Of a stretch of 64,000 nucleotides of DNA, positions 1 to 62,430 are shown piece after piece. Source of the DNA: Sinonovacula constricta (Eukaryota; Mollusca; Bivalvia; Cardiida; Solecurtidae); the NCBI GenBank assembly GCA_007844125.1, contig CM017561.1, forward strand, positions 24,309,702-24,373,701. Reading direction: 5' to 3'. Positions within the stretch are counted from its first letter, which is position 1; each line of letters starts with the position of its first letter. The notes under the pieces were generated by a model. The model searched no databases. It worked only from the letters and a program-made list of their open reading frames with translations, and was not told where the DNA came from. A program made the translations under genes and the position numbers.

Positions 1-257
1 TTTACCAAACTTGACCATCATGTTTGCCAGTATGAAATTTTACATATGTTTTGAAGTGAGTCATGTGGATTCAGTAGGTTACTTGGTAAAATTCTAGAAA
101 ATGTTATCAACCCAGTGGCCACACTAATGGTCCAATCTTCACCAAAGATTTCTAAAGTAAATGACTCTCAATTACTTAATGCCAGATTTGAGCCTACGTA
201 AAGCCTGTGTCATCAGGTGAGCGATTAAGGGCCATCATGGCCCTCTTGTTAACATGA
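1..257 (+). mobile_element. Pearl/HINE-like non-autonomous element, 3' part
   Basis: It matches the end of the complete copy at 9807-10889: part of a ~144-bp core unit (CCAAACTTGACC, AGAAAATGTTATCAACCCA), then GTCATCAGGTGAGCGATTA and the 3' hairpin GGGCCATCATGGCCC followed by TCTTGTT. The left part is beyond the window. Confidence 0.7.
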
Positions 258-1113
258 GTCATGGCCCTTTGTTATAGTCATTGAATACAGTTGAATACAA
301 TACAGTAATTGGCAAAGCGGTGTCCGTGGGGTTGGTGTGCTACTCAGGATTTTCACTGATAGAACGTCGCTTAAAGACGTCAGTAGGACGTGGATCATGA
401 CAAGTTTACTATAACAGATGAGTTGCTGTGATATTACTCCATAGAGATTTTGCATGTCAAGACATCATTAGGCACATATGTACTTACTCCCAATCTGTGA
501 ATTCAGTAACTGAATCAATGGGACCTGAATAATTAGTAAACTTATATATTGTGCTTTCAACATAATTGATTCTCACCACTTTGTCTTCTTTCTAATTGCT
601 AACTGTAGCCTAATTAATGAAGCATTAGTTATGTATTGAGCACAATGTTACTTATGGTTATAATTGTTACCAAACTGTCTGGAGACAGTATCAAGATCAA
701 GTAAATCTGTTCTGATCAGGCTTATTTGTGTGTATAATTTATTGGATTTTCACATGATTTTGATAAATTGGGATTTGTGAGTCATCATGAATACTGAAGA
801 CTTAAAAGTTTTGTTTTGTTTAACAATTTATGGATATGACACTATTGTGGTTTTTGTCAAGATTGCTGTGTTGTATTTTGTAAATATTACTAGTGTTGAT
901 ATTTTAGTATTATATTTGCCCTATGAACCGACTTCCTTCTATTGTCGTTATCAGTTGGGGTAAGGTTTTGTTCTTTGTGGTGTTTTTAAAGGGGAAGGTG
1001 ATTCTAAGGTCAACTTAAAATGAAGGGAAAACTTATAAACATAAACAAGCCCTGGACCAGAATGTTGCTGTATGTGTGCAGAAATGATAAAGTGATATGC
1101 ATGTTCATTTCAG
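258..1113. other. SRPK intron or 5' flank, no feature seen
   Basis: AT-rich DNA upstream of the first visible SRPK exon. I see no promoter, repeat or SRPK start exon here with the required phase. Confidence 0.6.
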
Positions 1114-51692
<50,579 letters not shown>

Positions 51693-52670
51693 TGCTGAAA
51701 TCACCTCTACTGGTTGGCAACAATATGCAGCCTCTGAGCATTGTCAACAGTCTTGTTGATGGCTAGTTTTAACAAGAACGATTGACACTGACCAGAATCC
51801 TGTCAGTGCTATCTCAGCACTTGTGACTTGAGACTTGTTGCTGATAATTCAAAGGAAACAATAATGCAAAACTGTTTGCTGGTAAAGCTATCAAGCCGTA
51901 TTAAGTCTGTGACTGTCTTCAGTGGATGCATTGTGCCAACACTGGTTGTATATTTAGAGAGAGTTAGCAAAAGGAGATTGGTCCAGGGGACAGTACCCTG
52001 GTGGTAGTGAGGGTACACTGCTAGCTTGTGGACCTCGTTACGATGACGACGGGACTCTTTAACATTGCCACAGTGTGTCAGCATGATACACTCCAACAAA
52101 CTTCCTACATCGGATAGGCTGCGTCAGTCTCCAAACCTCATCAACTGTTATTGTTTAATACAAAATTTCTGTCTTTGTTTTTTTATTTTCCTTTTTTTTT
52201 TCTATTTGCAACTGTTCTTCTACAAACTTTTTCATTCTACGTTTGTATAACTTCAAAATTTCATGACATTATTTTGACTGATTTTGTAACCAATGCCTCC
52301 TTATTTAGATGGTATATTCAGGGTTGAGTTTACTATTTTACATATTTTCCTGTCAAACAGAACTGCACTTAAACTGTTAGTGATCTGGGATTTATACAAT
52401 CCACTTAATTTGTATATTTGTTTTGTGTTAAATGATTGTTGGCTTTTCTATGCATACCAAACTACTTAGTAAGGAGATATTTAAATAGGCAGACAACAGT
52501 TAACCAATGAATGTGTACATTTGTGTGCTGCTGTTTGGTGTGTGAAATGTTGATCAGTTGTCAGAAAAAGTTTGTGACACAGAGCTGGATATCTATGGCT
52601 GCTGGGTACAGGACATTGCTTATTATACCAACACTGAGTTTTATAAATAAAAGTCAGTGCTCAAAGCACA
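51693..52670 (+). other. SRPK 3' UTR (end uncertain)
   Basis: Non-coding sequence after the SRPK stop. The first AATAAA is at 52646-52651; another is at 54440-54445. Either could end the transcript. No coding-quality frame is present. Confidence 0.55.
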
Positions 52671-55600
52671 AGTTAGATCAATTGTATTTGTAGCAGGAAG
52701 GCTTAATTCCCATGTAAGAAATTTGGAGTGTTTTTCTTATAAAAGTTGAACAGTTATATCTGGCTTTACCAGTAATAGCACTGTAAACATAGCATGACAT
52801 TCAGGAGTACTTAGGACCACTTTCTCACTGAAATTTTCATATTGTATTGTAGGAATTAAAATCTAATGTGTAGGTCATTGATGCTAGTCTCTTAGAGATC
52901 CAAATGTCTTCTTGACATGGTATTGACTTTTCTGTCGCTGTAACCCTCATTTGAAATTTTAAATATAGACATAAGAAGTTCTGCTGTTGTTTGTTTTTTG
53001 TTTGGGTGTTTTGATTCATCTTGCAAAAGTTGATGTTGCTTTTTAAAGAAGTATTCAATGTGTGTACTGTGCACATTCAGGCCACTGTAATGCAAACGGA
53101 CCTCAGCATAATGTACTGTACAGCTATAAGTTGTTTAAAGCAAAAACAGTAAATGTGGTTTTATTCAAGTAAAAAATGCTTGATGCTTATTAAATCTCGG
53201 TATTCTAGATCCTGTTTGTGTTAAAGCTTATGTTATGTACTTACTTAGTCGGTCTTTGTTACTGTTTCATTTCTTACAGCACTAAAAAGTGAGTTGGCAG
53301 GTAAAGCTGGAAACACATTGACTTTCTACGTTGATCATTTTGTCCTATTGTCACATTTAAGGTTTTAAGCCTACCATATAAAAACAAACCAACAATGTTA
53401 TTGCATCCAGTATCATGACTAAGCATGCTTCTATGAAGTATGAACCTTTCATAGTTGTGTAGGTAATACAGTTGTTGTGTTTCCCATATTTGTAAAGAAA
53501 AAAAGTGATCAGGTGTTAACAGTCAAACCTCCAATTTTGTTTGAACGGTAGATCACTTAGGCTTCAGTGCGTTTACTCCATAGTCTATAGTTTGGACCAT
53601 ACATAAAAGTAAAATTTAACTGAACAGTGCACTTGAATTTCTGTGTAGCTTACATTATGTGCTCGTAGGCCACAAGGCTGATTAACCCATAGCCTGATTT
53701 CCATTTTCTTTCTAGAATCACTGGTCATAGTTTAAGTGTGGTTGTGTAAACCTAAGGACATCCTTATTTACTTTTGTTCATTGCTCTATAAAACTCTGTT
53801 TTCTCCACGGATGTTGATTTTACTCTTGCATGAAATTGTGACAGTTGAGGTATGCTAGCGGTATCCGAAAATATTGATGCATTTCTTGTACATTCTGTCA
53901 TCCATTTATGTATATATAGGCAAACAATACTTGCACATGTTATTTATGTATCATTTCATGAAGCTGAAACTATTTAATGGCATGCCAACAAATATGGCTA
54001 AGTATATAGTTACTGAATGCTTGGATACTGGTTAAGTGCTATTTATATTAATTTCTTCCATATTTTTAACAAACAAGTGGACAGTTATTTTCATTTTTTT
54101 AAGCTTATATCATTTGTATGTAAAACATGTTTGCAAATAATTTAACTGTTACTTATCCAGATATTATCTTTTCCATCCATATTAAATATGTCAGATCTGA
54201 TATTTTGGTTTTGGTTTGAGTCTTATTGGGTTGTTTTTTATTAGAAGCAAAGTAAACGTTTGTTAAGCCTTGTTTGAATGATCCTGAAATTGCATTGTAT
54301 CTTTATGGAGTTAAAGTTCAACTCCAGTTATGCCAACATAGACTAGGGCTCTTGTTATCTTGGCTGACTAAGTGTATTGTAAGTTGTATCAACCAGACAT
54401 TATTAATGGACATTAAAACCAAGTGTTTTATTGAGGTACAATAAAGCATTCTGATGTACCGGTAAACTGAAATCCATTGGTAGGTGGAACTGGCAGGATT
54501 GCTCTCATAATTTTTTTTTTTTTTTTCACTTCCTTAATTAATCCTAGTCATAGAATTAACACTTTTTATCTACAGTTTATATGCTGTATTAGCAAAACTG
54601 GCTATTCTATTTTTCTTCCTAGTTTTGTCATTTTGATTTAATAATATGTTTAAATGTCCTCAATCTGCATAAGAAAAGAATACTACTGTTTAGATAATTC
54701 AAAGATGTAAGAGAATGGGTCATGAAAACAATTTTTTTGTTCACAATTGAAAAACATGCTTGTGTTAGAACATTTAATAAGTTACGACTCATTCAATGGG
54801 GAAACAAAATTTTAAAATATCATTGTTAGGACTGACATTGTCTGTAACGAAATACAGGTCATACATTTTATAGAATCGTGCTTACTGTAGCAACTTTCTT
54901 TTCAATTAGATTCAAATTCAATATAAAGATTTAATTGAGACTTGATAAACCTGGAGAGGGACCTTCATATATTTTTCTTGCACTTGAGAGAACTTGTCAG
55001 GAGCAAAGTCTCGAAATGCCAGGGTCAGAAACTTTCCATTTTTAAGTATCCACTGAAATACAAGTTAAAGTTCCATCAATAATGGCATGTCTACTTTTGA
55101 ATAAAAAAATTCCAAACTTGAGATCTAATCTATACTCAACAATTATTTATTTTTATGAGCTTTGGTTGAAATTTTCTGAAAATACGTACCATGTTTGGAG
55201 TTTTTAAGGTTGTTCTTGCACTAGAGTAAAAAAATGAATAAATTAGACAATGATATGAATAATTCAGTTACAACTTAAAATCAAAATATCACTGTTGTTT
55301 AGATAGCATAGGGGTACATCTATGAAATGTTAATATTTATGTAGCAACAGTAATTTTTTTTGTATATTTATACAAGTGAAATGCTTTTTGGTTTCATTAG
55401 AATGTTATGATAGTCCTCATAAACTTGTGTTTGAAGTAACAATTTAGATGTATCATAAACTTTGAGTTAACCTGACCTGCCCTATGATAATATACTTTGA
55501 TAAAGTGAGGATATGTTTGTATTTTAAGTGCATTTGACCATACAGAATAGTAAAGTTAATACATAATCTATTGTGTTTGTTATTCTCAACCTCTGATTCA

Positions 55601-57971
55601 TTGCCAGAACCCACGGTAAATATTTCTGTTATTATATAATATACAGTGGGTTACTTGGCCAGAAAAACTTTTTTCTCATGAAAAGATAAGGGCATTATCA
55701 TAATATGTATCCTAAATAGGAATCCATTTCAGCTTAATTTAAGATTTGGGCAGGGCACCAGACTGCCTGAATAGGTACTTCAGTTAGAAATGGAAAATGT
55801 CAACCTAGTTTTTGGTTATTCTATTGAAAACTGGTAGAAAAGAAATAAACAAAATCAAAATTTGCTCAAATATTTTCTCTTGATTTATTATGTACTCTTT
55901 TAAAACCACAATAATCACTCAACAGGACATCACAACATTGAACAAACAAAAAAAGTAAAGTTTGCCCTTAACCATTACCTAATAAGGACATTGAAAGTTC
56001 TGATCAATGGGCAAGTAACTCTGTTTAAACATTTTCAATAAATTTATATCCTATTGTAGAATAATCACTACGGCATTGCATTTAGCACCGCAGGTTTTTT
56101 GTGCATTACATGCTGATCCCGTGGCATCACCAGTGTAGGTAGTGTAATCGCAATATGCGAATTTGCTCCCATTTTAGGATTAGGTTAGGGATGTAGCAAA
56201 GAAAGTGTCAATAAAAAAAGTCATGGCTTGATTATTCAACAATTGTTTAAATAAATATATACATATATATATATCCTATAAATAAGGAATATTGTGTAAC
56301 AACTCCATTACATGCTAAAATTAAAATGCCCATCTTCATAAAAGAAATGGCACAAAATATCTGGTTATGGGTCAAAAAGTAAGTGGCAAAGTGAAAAATG
56401 ACATTTTGCAATTGTTTGTCCTCTGTTTAAGGTCATTTTAACAGCATAGGAAAAAAAGAGCAGATTTTCCTGTTGGTAACACAGTTTTTAATAATTATGT
56501 AGAATTAAAAAAATGAAAGTGCTGCTAGCACTGTATAAGTAAGCAACATTCTAAAAATGGCAAATCATGTAAGGTTTTAAATAAAGAAATTCACGCAAGT
56601 TATCTGACCAAGATAACTACATCCGACTACAATGATAACTAGCCAGATTGACGTCTTGAAAAGTTTAGTCTGGCCTCGTAGAACCTGGTGAAATCAATAC
56701 ATTTTATCTCCGCATACCAATGGTCTGACTAATGATATCGAGCCAAATTTACATTTTCTTGACAAGTTTTATTCTGGCCTAGTAGAACCTAGCGAAATTA
56801 AGACATTTTATCTGCATACCAAATGTATATTATTTTACAATTTTCTTATGTAACATGTTACTTTTAATTTGAATTCAACAGAAAAATAAACCCTCACAGG
56901 AAATATTTATTCATTAAGCATGAATAAGAACATCTTTAATAAGCAAGCCCTACTTCATGCATGTATTGCACTGCCCCAAATCTCAAAAACTGCCTAGAAC
57001 CAGTCATGTGGTTAATCAATTATCCAGAGCAATATACCCGAACACAGAAGAAATATCTCATGTAACAACATTTGCAAGAATATCTTGCGAAGCATGCATG
57101 TTTGTTTAATCCATTCATGAATTGCAATAACATGATTTCATGGTATTAATGATGCCACTGAATACAACAGGATACCAGTCATTGGCGGTTGTTATTTTCT
57201 GACCACTGAAGTCAAGCTATGCTGTGATGTAATAAAAAGTGCAGTATGGACAATAAAATGGAATCTGCACATCACACAGACATCTAGATACTGTCATTTG
57301 ATGCATACGCTTTCCACGCGCTCCAACAATATCGGAGTGGCTAACATTAACATGATTTGCAACATTGTACAAATGTTCGACATCAAGTAGTGCTAAAATC
57401 CTATTCTGTTTTTTTATACTTAGGAGGCATTTTAATTATGTTTTATTCTCAGAAAATTTGGTAAGCGCCAATCTGTATATCATAAATAGAACACATTCCA
57501 CCAATTTTACTAATAAAAGTGACCATCACCCTGCCTACATAGAGATTTAAGCACAAGAAGCCTGTGCATGGACAACCTGCTAATTGGATCAGAAACAGCC
57601 ATATACTTCAGTGTATGTATTTTCCTTAGCTTACTTACTGACCATGTATAGTGTTTTAAATATATGATTTGTATAACAGATGGTAAATTATATGAGGAAT
57701 TTCTTTTGTGCTCAAGTATATTATGGTTCAAAACAGTAATAGCAACTATATCCAAACTAGTATGACATCGTCATCAACAGTTTTAAAGCTATTGTAACCC
57801 TACTGGGCACATCACTAAACCTTACCCATGGCTGTTTAAAAAGGTCTGGTTTAAAATTAATATTAAAAAATAATTAGTCAATACATGATGGTATACATGT
57901 ACTACAATATAATATGAAAAAAAGAAGAAAAAGATAAAAAAATTTAAATAAACCCCAAAATGCATGGATTA

Positions 57972-58042
57972 TGAAGAAATTTAACCCGAGATCTCTTGCA
58001 TGGCAGTCCTGTGCTCTGTTGACTGTGCCATGGAGTCATGGT
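57972..58042 (-). repeat. tRNA-like sequence, probably a SINE head of another family
   Basis: On the minus strand TGGCACAGTCAACAGAGCAC resembles an A box, and CTCGGGTTAAATTTC resembles a B box with T-loop changes. Spacing is about right for a tRNA, but the stem and T-loop bases are damaged, so not a functional tRNA gene. Confidence 0.45.
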
Positions 58043-58968
58043 GCATGCTTGTTAACAAAGATGTGTAATACATTGTGGCTATCGTACTGTTTTCATAACC
58101 AATTTTACAATTTAGAAGGGTTTCAACATGTACTTATCAGATCACTTATATTGATGACTGAACAGTCCCTATTGTTTTGTTAGTATGCTTTTAATTTTAA
58201 CATGTCTGTGTTATTTTTTTTTTCTCTCCAAGGAATCATTGTTTTACTCTAAAATACAACAAAAAACTTTAAAAAAAACAACAGTTTTTTGTGTGTTTTT
58301 TAAATTCACAACCTCAGTAAGATAAGATGGAAAGTTCATTGTGAGAGGATAATGAAAAAAGTAACTTATATCAATATATTTAACAGGAAGTTCTGTATAG
58401 TATACATACTTTTCCTGTTAAATATCTAATAAATAAAATAAAAAAAAAGTATTTTAAACAACATACATCCTTCTCAACAGAAACAAACAGCAGAAAATTC
58501 TAAAGAAAACATTTTTTATTATGCTAAATTAGTAAAATATGTAAAGAAAAATAGATACTCGTTATAAACTTCAGATATTCTGAAACAAACAAAAACAAAC
58601 ATGCATAATATCAACTTAACAAATAACTTATAACAAAATAAATCAACAAAATAAATACCGGTAGACTTGAGTGGAGTGAATTCTGTGAATCACTCAATAT
58701 GAAGTAAAATAATTCTTAATTGACAACCAAACTCTATATTGTCCCATGGTGCATTTCATAATAACCAGTAGTCACTACATAAGGAGTATTCACATGAAAT
58801 ACACCTGTAAACATTGAATTTGCTCAAGAAATACGAACTATCTCCCATCACTTTGGATGTATACAAGAAGTAACACCGGCTACATTTGTATATAAAGCCT
58901 ACTACATAATTAATGCTTGCTTACACCTTTACGCAAAGGTACTTATATCTACTAACAGAGCAACAAAT

Positions 58969-59024
58969 AGTGTAGATCCTAACAAGAAAACTGCCAGCCA
59001 TGCTGGATGACCTAGATCTACACT
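58969..59024. repeat. 56-bp palindromic repeat
   Basis: AGTGTAGATCC and TAGATCTACACT form inverted arms; the inner GCCAGCCATGCTGGATG is also palindromic. Same family as 39563-39619. Confidence 0.7.
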
Positions 59025-59114
59025 CTTTGCCCTGGCCAATTAATACCTAGCAGGATGAGATATGCTGCTCTACGTAAAGTGGCCTTGTAGGTAGACAAAA
59101 ACTTGAACACCTGT

Positions 59115-59431
59115 TTGTTTGTTTATTGGGTTTATCGTCCCACCAACAGTATTTCAGTTATCTGGAGATGGTGTACACTTGAAGCAGATACGGTGCTGCC
59201 TTCACTGTGTATAGCATGCCGAGAACACCTGGCATGATACCACACCCAGTCACATTATCCTGACATCGGCCAACTAGTCGTGGAACTACCCTTATACTTG
59301 CTTGAGTGTTAGCAAGGGAGCTATACCACTACCATTTTTAACGACTTTGGTATGTCGCGGCCCGGGATTGAACCCGGGGCCTCTCGTACATGGAGCTGAC
59401 GCTCTACCGATTGCGCTACCAGGTCCGGTGC
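59115..59431 (-). mobile_element. tRNA-derived SINE, intact, with target-site duplication
   Basis: Minus strand: CCGGACCTGGTAGCGCAATC, GGTAGAGCGTC (A box), GGGTTCAATCCCGG (B box), the family body, and an (AAAC)n tail. The 11-bp direct repeat TGAACACCTGT flanks it at 59104-59114 and 59432-59442. It is the best preserved copy, so probably the youngest. Confidence 0.95.
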
Positions 59432-59936
59432 TGAACACCTGTAAACATAACTGCGATGAACACTTGTAAATAGAATTATTGGACTGATCAGTAACCGACC
59501 ATCTACATGTTCTAAAGCAGTTCAGGGATTTTTTGTTTTATTCTTTCCAGTGGATTCCTTATTATCTATTCTGGACTTGGATAATTTATTAATTCTTGTT
59601 TGGTCTTTAGTTGGTTCAGTGTTTCTAACTATTGGTTTTCTAAATGGACTTGAAAAAAATTGCACTTGATTCCACCTATCACCACAGAAAGCTTATTTTA
59701 ACTTATCAGTCCCACACTTAGCAATTAATTGGATAGGCAGTGTTGTAAGACAAACATAATCTTGTGAACAAAACACTAAATATTGTGCTTTGAGTTTTAT
59801 AGACATTTCTTAACAGGAAACACTGTGAAGACAGATCAGTTGCATTGCATGTACAATTAGTTGTTTGAAACAATTTATATTTGATATTAATATAATGCCA
59901 TAATATTGGTAATTTTTATTTACAAAACCAACACAA

Positions 59937-59942
59937 TTTATT
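59937..59942 (-). terminator. Poly(A) signal for the Kelch-like gene
   Basis: AATAAA on the minus strand about 115 bases after the stop; a second lies at 59920-59915. Positions suit a short 3' UTR. Confidence 0.5.
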
Positions 59943-60056
59943 ATCTTAAACAAAAGCCCAAGAATGGTGATATTAAAACCAGCAAAAACCGCTAAGCACC
60001 TGTATATTCTAGCCCTATTATCTAGCCCTATACATGCAAGGTACGCAGTACAACCA

Positions 60057-61581
60057 CTATGTCATCCTTCTATTAAGAAAAATCCTCACACATCCATATG
60101 AGTATAAAGGCACAGGCATGTTACCGGCTTTATGCCAGTAGTTTGTCACCGGATCGTAACTCTCAATGATGTCTGTGTACAAGTTGTCCTTCGCCCCACG
60201 TCTTCTCCCGCCAAGCGCATACAGTCGTTCGTCTAGCACCACAAGACTTACAAAGTCCCGTGGACAGCTCATGTCAGGTAAGATCTCCCAGTTTTCACTG
60301 TCGGGAGAGAATCTGAACACACCCTCCAGCCCAACCACATACACGTAGCTATTAAGAACCACGGCACTCAGACACATGTCATTGGCAGGTAGATCACAGC
60401 TTAATGCCGTACAGACTTTAGTAGTTGTGTCATAGCATTGCACAATGTTTGTCACTACCTCGTCATTGTTTTTGCCTCCAAACAGGTAAATATTCTTTGC
60501 CACGGCGACATAACCCATGTTTTCAACAGGTTGGACAAGGCTTCCACCAAATTCCCACCGGTTTGATTCCATGTCCCAGAATTCAACGCTCGACAAGACA
60601 TTGTCTTCATCAAAACCTCCTAGAACATAGATTTGATCATCCACAGCACACATGCCATGTCTACGTCTAGCCTGCTGCAGGTTAAGTCCTCTTAACCAAG
60701 TGTCAAATGTCGGATCATACTTCCAGAACTCAGCACTTCTCAAACCACCGGACACATAAATATCATTGCCTATGGTACATACAGAGAACTCATTTCTTTT
60801 CTTGAATGGTAACTGTTTTAGATGAAAGAATTCATTTGTATCTGCCACATAGCATTCCACATCATTGCTGAGACCGTCGGCCAGTCTACCGCCCAGAAGA
60901 ATAGCCACCTCTCTGAATGGAGCATTGAGGCGAGGTGTGATCTGATACAGTGGCAGGTACAGTCGCCTGGAGGGAATCGTGTGAAACAGAATAGCATCAT
61001 CAAGCAACTCCTTGCCTCGGTCATCGAACGTCACATGCTGGGACTTAGACACTGTGTCAATCAGAAAGGTCTTTGGTAACATGGGAAACTTGACTGTTTC
61101 CAAAACTTTGTACCGGTAAGACTTCCTTGCCGGCATGTCATACTCCAGCCATTTGATAGCTGTGTCATACACAACCTCCTCGCTGATGCAGTTCAGACGC
61201 CGGTCTTTAAGTAATTCTGTGATACATTCATGAGACAACTTATACAAGTCCTCGTCCAGAACCAAACTCTGGAAATGCTGGCAGCAAAAGTCGTTAGACA
61301 ACTTATACAGCTGTTTATGAGCATGGATATCGGCAAGCGTAAGAGCTGAGAGACAGTTATGCTCCTTCATGTTTCTCTCAAAGAAATCCACACAGAGATT
61401 GACTAGAGTCTGTATCTGGAAGATGTGTGCCTGTGTGAACAGATCTTCCACAATGTTGGCTGTAATGTTCACCTTGCCAGTGTAAATGAACTTCAGAACC
61501 TGTTCAAAAACCTCACTGCCAAGTTGCTTCATGCAGATCACCTTCTTGTGACATTCCTCCATCCCAGATGAAAACATGGAT
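60057..61581 (-). CDS. Kelch-like gene, coding exon 2 (rest of BTB, BACK, six Kelch repeats)
   Basis: The acceptor TGTATTCAG is at 61583-61582 (minus strand). The exon completes Arg64 and runs SMFSSGMEECHKKV to the stop at 60059-60057, with C-terminus IFLNRRMT. The open frame runs 29 codons upstream to an ATG at 61667, but that part is intronic and breaks the BTB domain. One exon carrying all Kelch repeats is compatible with several KLHL genes. Confidence 0.95.
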
Positions 61582-62430
61582 CTGAATACACAAGCAAAAC
61601 CATCCTTGATAAAAAAAATCCTATATGCAAACCCTGATAAAAACATGAAAATATTAACAGGCTCCAATGAAATATTTATCTAAAAACACATTTAAGGTAA
61701 AGTTTTAGAAGCCAGAACTATTTTTTGACAAATTAATTTAATTTACACACTACGTTTATTTTACTACAATTCTGTTGATATTGCATAAAAACTGTCAATC
61801 CACAGAAAGACATGGTCCAAATGTATTGAAGAAAAGAAAAATGAACTGATGTTATTTTTTATGTAATACTGAATATTATTAGACTCAAAAATAACGTACT
61901 AATAACCAGTCTTGCAAAAACAGTTTACAAAGGAAAATATATAATTGTTCTACTCCTAGATCATTTCTTTTATAAATTTTAATGTTAAATGACTACTAAA
62001 CAGGTTAATAGTTTTATTAAAAAAAAGGATTTTTTTTTCTATTTCACAACATTTAGAAGAGAAACATTCTTTGTAACTCAAAAGATCATGTAGAAATATG
62101 TATAAAAGATTTCATCATGTCACGATATACATTATATCATTTTATTTGGTATAATGTGTAAGTGGATTAAACTGGAACATGAAACAACTGGAAGCCATCA
62201 CTTTGCATTGTTGCTGTTGTACAACATGCAAACTCGTACCTAAAGTATGGTGATCCAGCAGCTAGGATAACTTTATGACAGGCGAATGTTTGACCCTCAA
62301 CTTGAATTGAGATATCAGTGAATCCACTATCTACCCGGAACTGCTCCATGTTGTTGATCAAGTACCCAGAGTGCTCACCACTATCATACGTATGACTGTC
62401 ATCATCTTCAGAACACGGCGCTGTCGCCAT
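60057..62430 (-). CDS. BTB-BACK-Kelch protein, KLHL24/35/6-like, 2 coding exons, 571 aa
   Basis: Kelch-like proteins are usually substrate adaptors of Cullin-3 ubiquitin ligases: BTB binds CUL3 and dimerises, and the Kelch propeller binds substrate. The two exons give an N-terminal BTB (about 29-130; DSGFTDISIQVEG, FACHKVILAAGSPYF, SMFSSGMEE, IYTGKV), BACK (about 140-250) and six Kelch repeats (287-565). The MEE in the first BTB helices fits the phi-X-E CUL3 contact. Diglycines occur at 294, 342, 385, 432 and 522; the fifth repeat reads VVGLEG and lacks one. The VSGG, RRRHGM and SYGCV blocks resemble vertebrate KLHL24/KLHL35/KLHL6, but the exact orthologue is not settled. The start MATAPCSEDD is chosen because a good acceptor (GCTTACAG) lies immediately before the ATG; the longer upstream frame is intronic. 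The gene converges on SRPK. Confidence 0.93.
61582..62239 (-). other. Kelch-like gene intron (658 bp)
   Basis: An AT-rich GT-AG intron that splits the BTB domain after Arg64. I see no repeat or gene inside it. Confidence 0.9.
62240..62430 (-). CDS. Kelch-like gene, coding exon 1
   Basis: On the minus strand this exon starts with ATG at 62430 and ends at 62240 before the donor GTACGA. It encodes MATAPCSEDDDSHTYD through the first half of BTB (CHKVILAAGSPYF) plus two bases of Arg64. The acceptor dinucleotide AG at 62432-62431 abuts the ATG, implying a 5' non-coding exon further upstream. Confidence 0.92.

Larger units (their letters stand above)
52671..59114. other. Intergenic region between convergent SRPK and Kelch-like genes
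   Basis: AT-rich. Contains a second AATAAA (54440), a tRNA-like SINE head (57972-58042), a 14-bp-arm hairpin (58376-58425) and a palindromic repeat (58969-59024). 52671-57971 has no supported feature. Confidence 0.7.

Noticed and set aside
923..959. Possible SRPK first exon (ATGAACCGAC..., donor GTAAGG)
   Set aside because: It would end one base into a codon, whereas exon a needs two bases; peptide unlike SRPK N-termini.
60818..61079. Open frames on both strands within the Kelch coding exon
   Set aside because: Shadows of the 536-codon frame, which has domain support.
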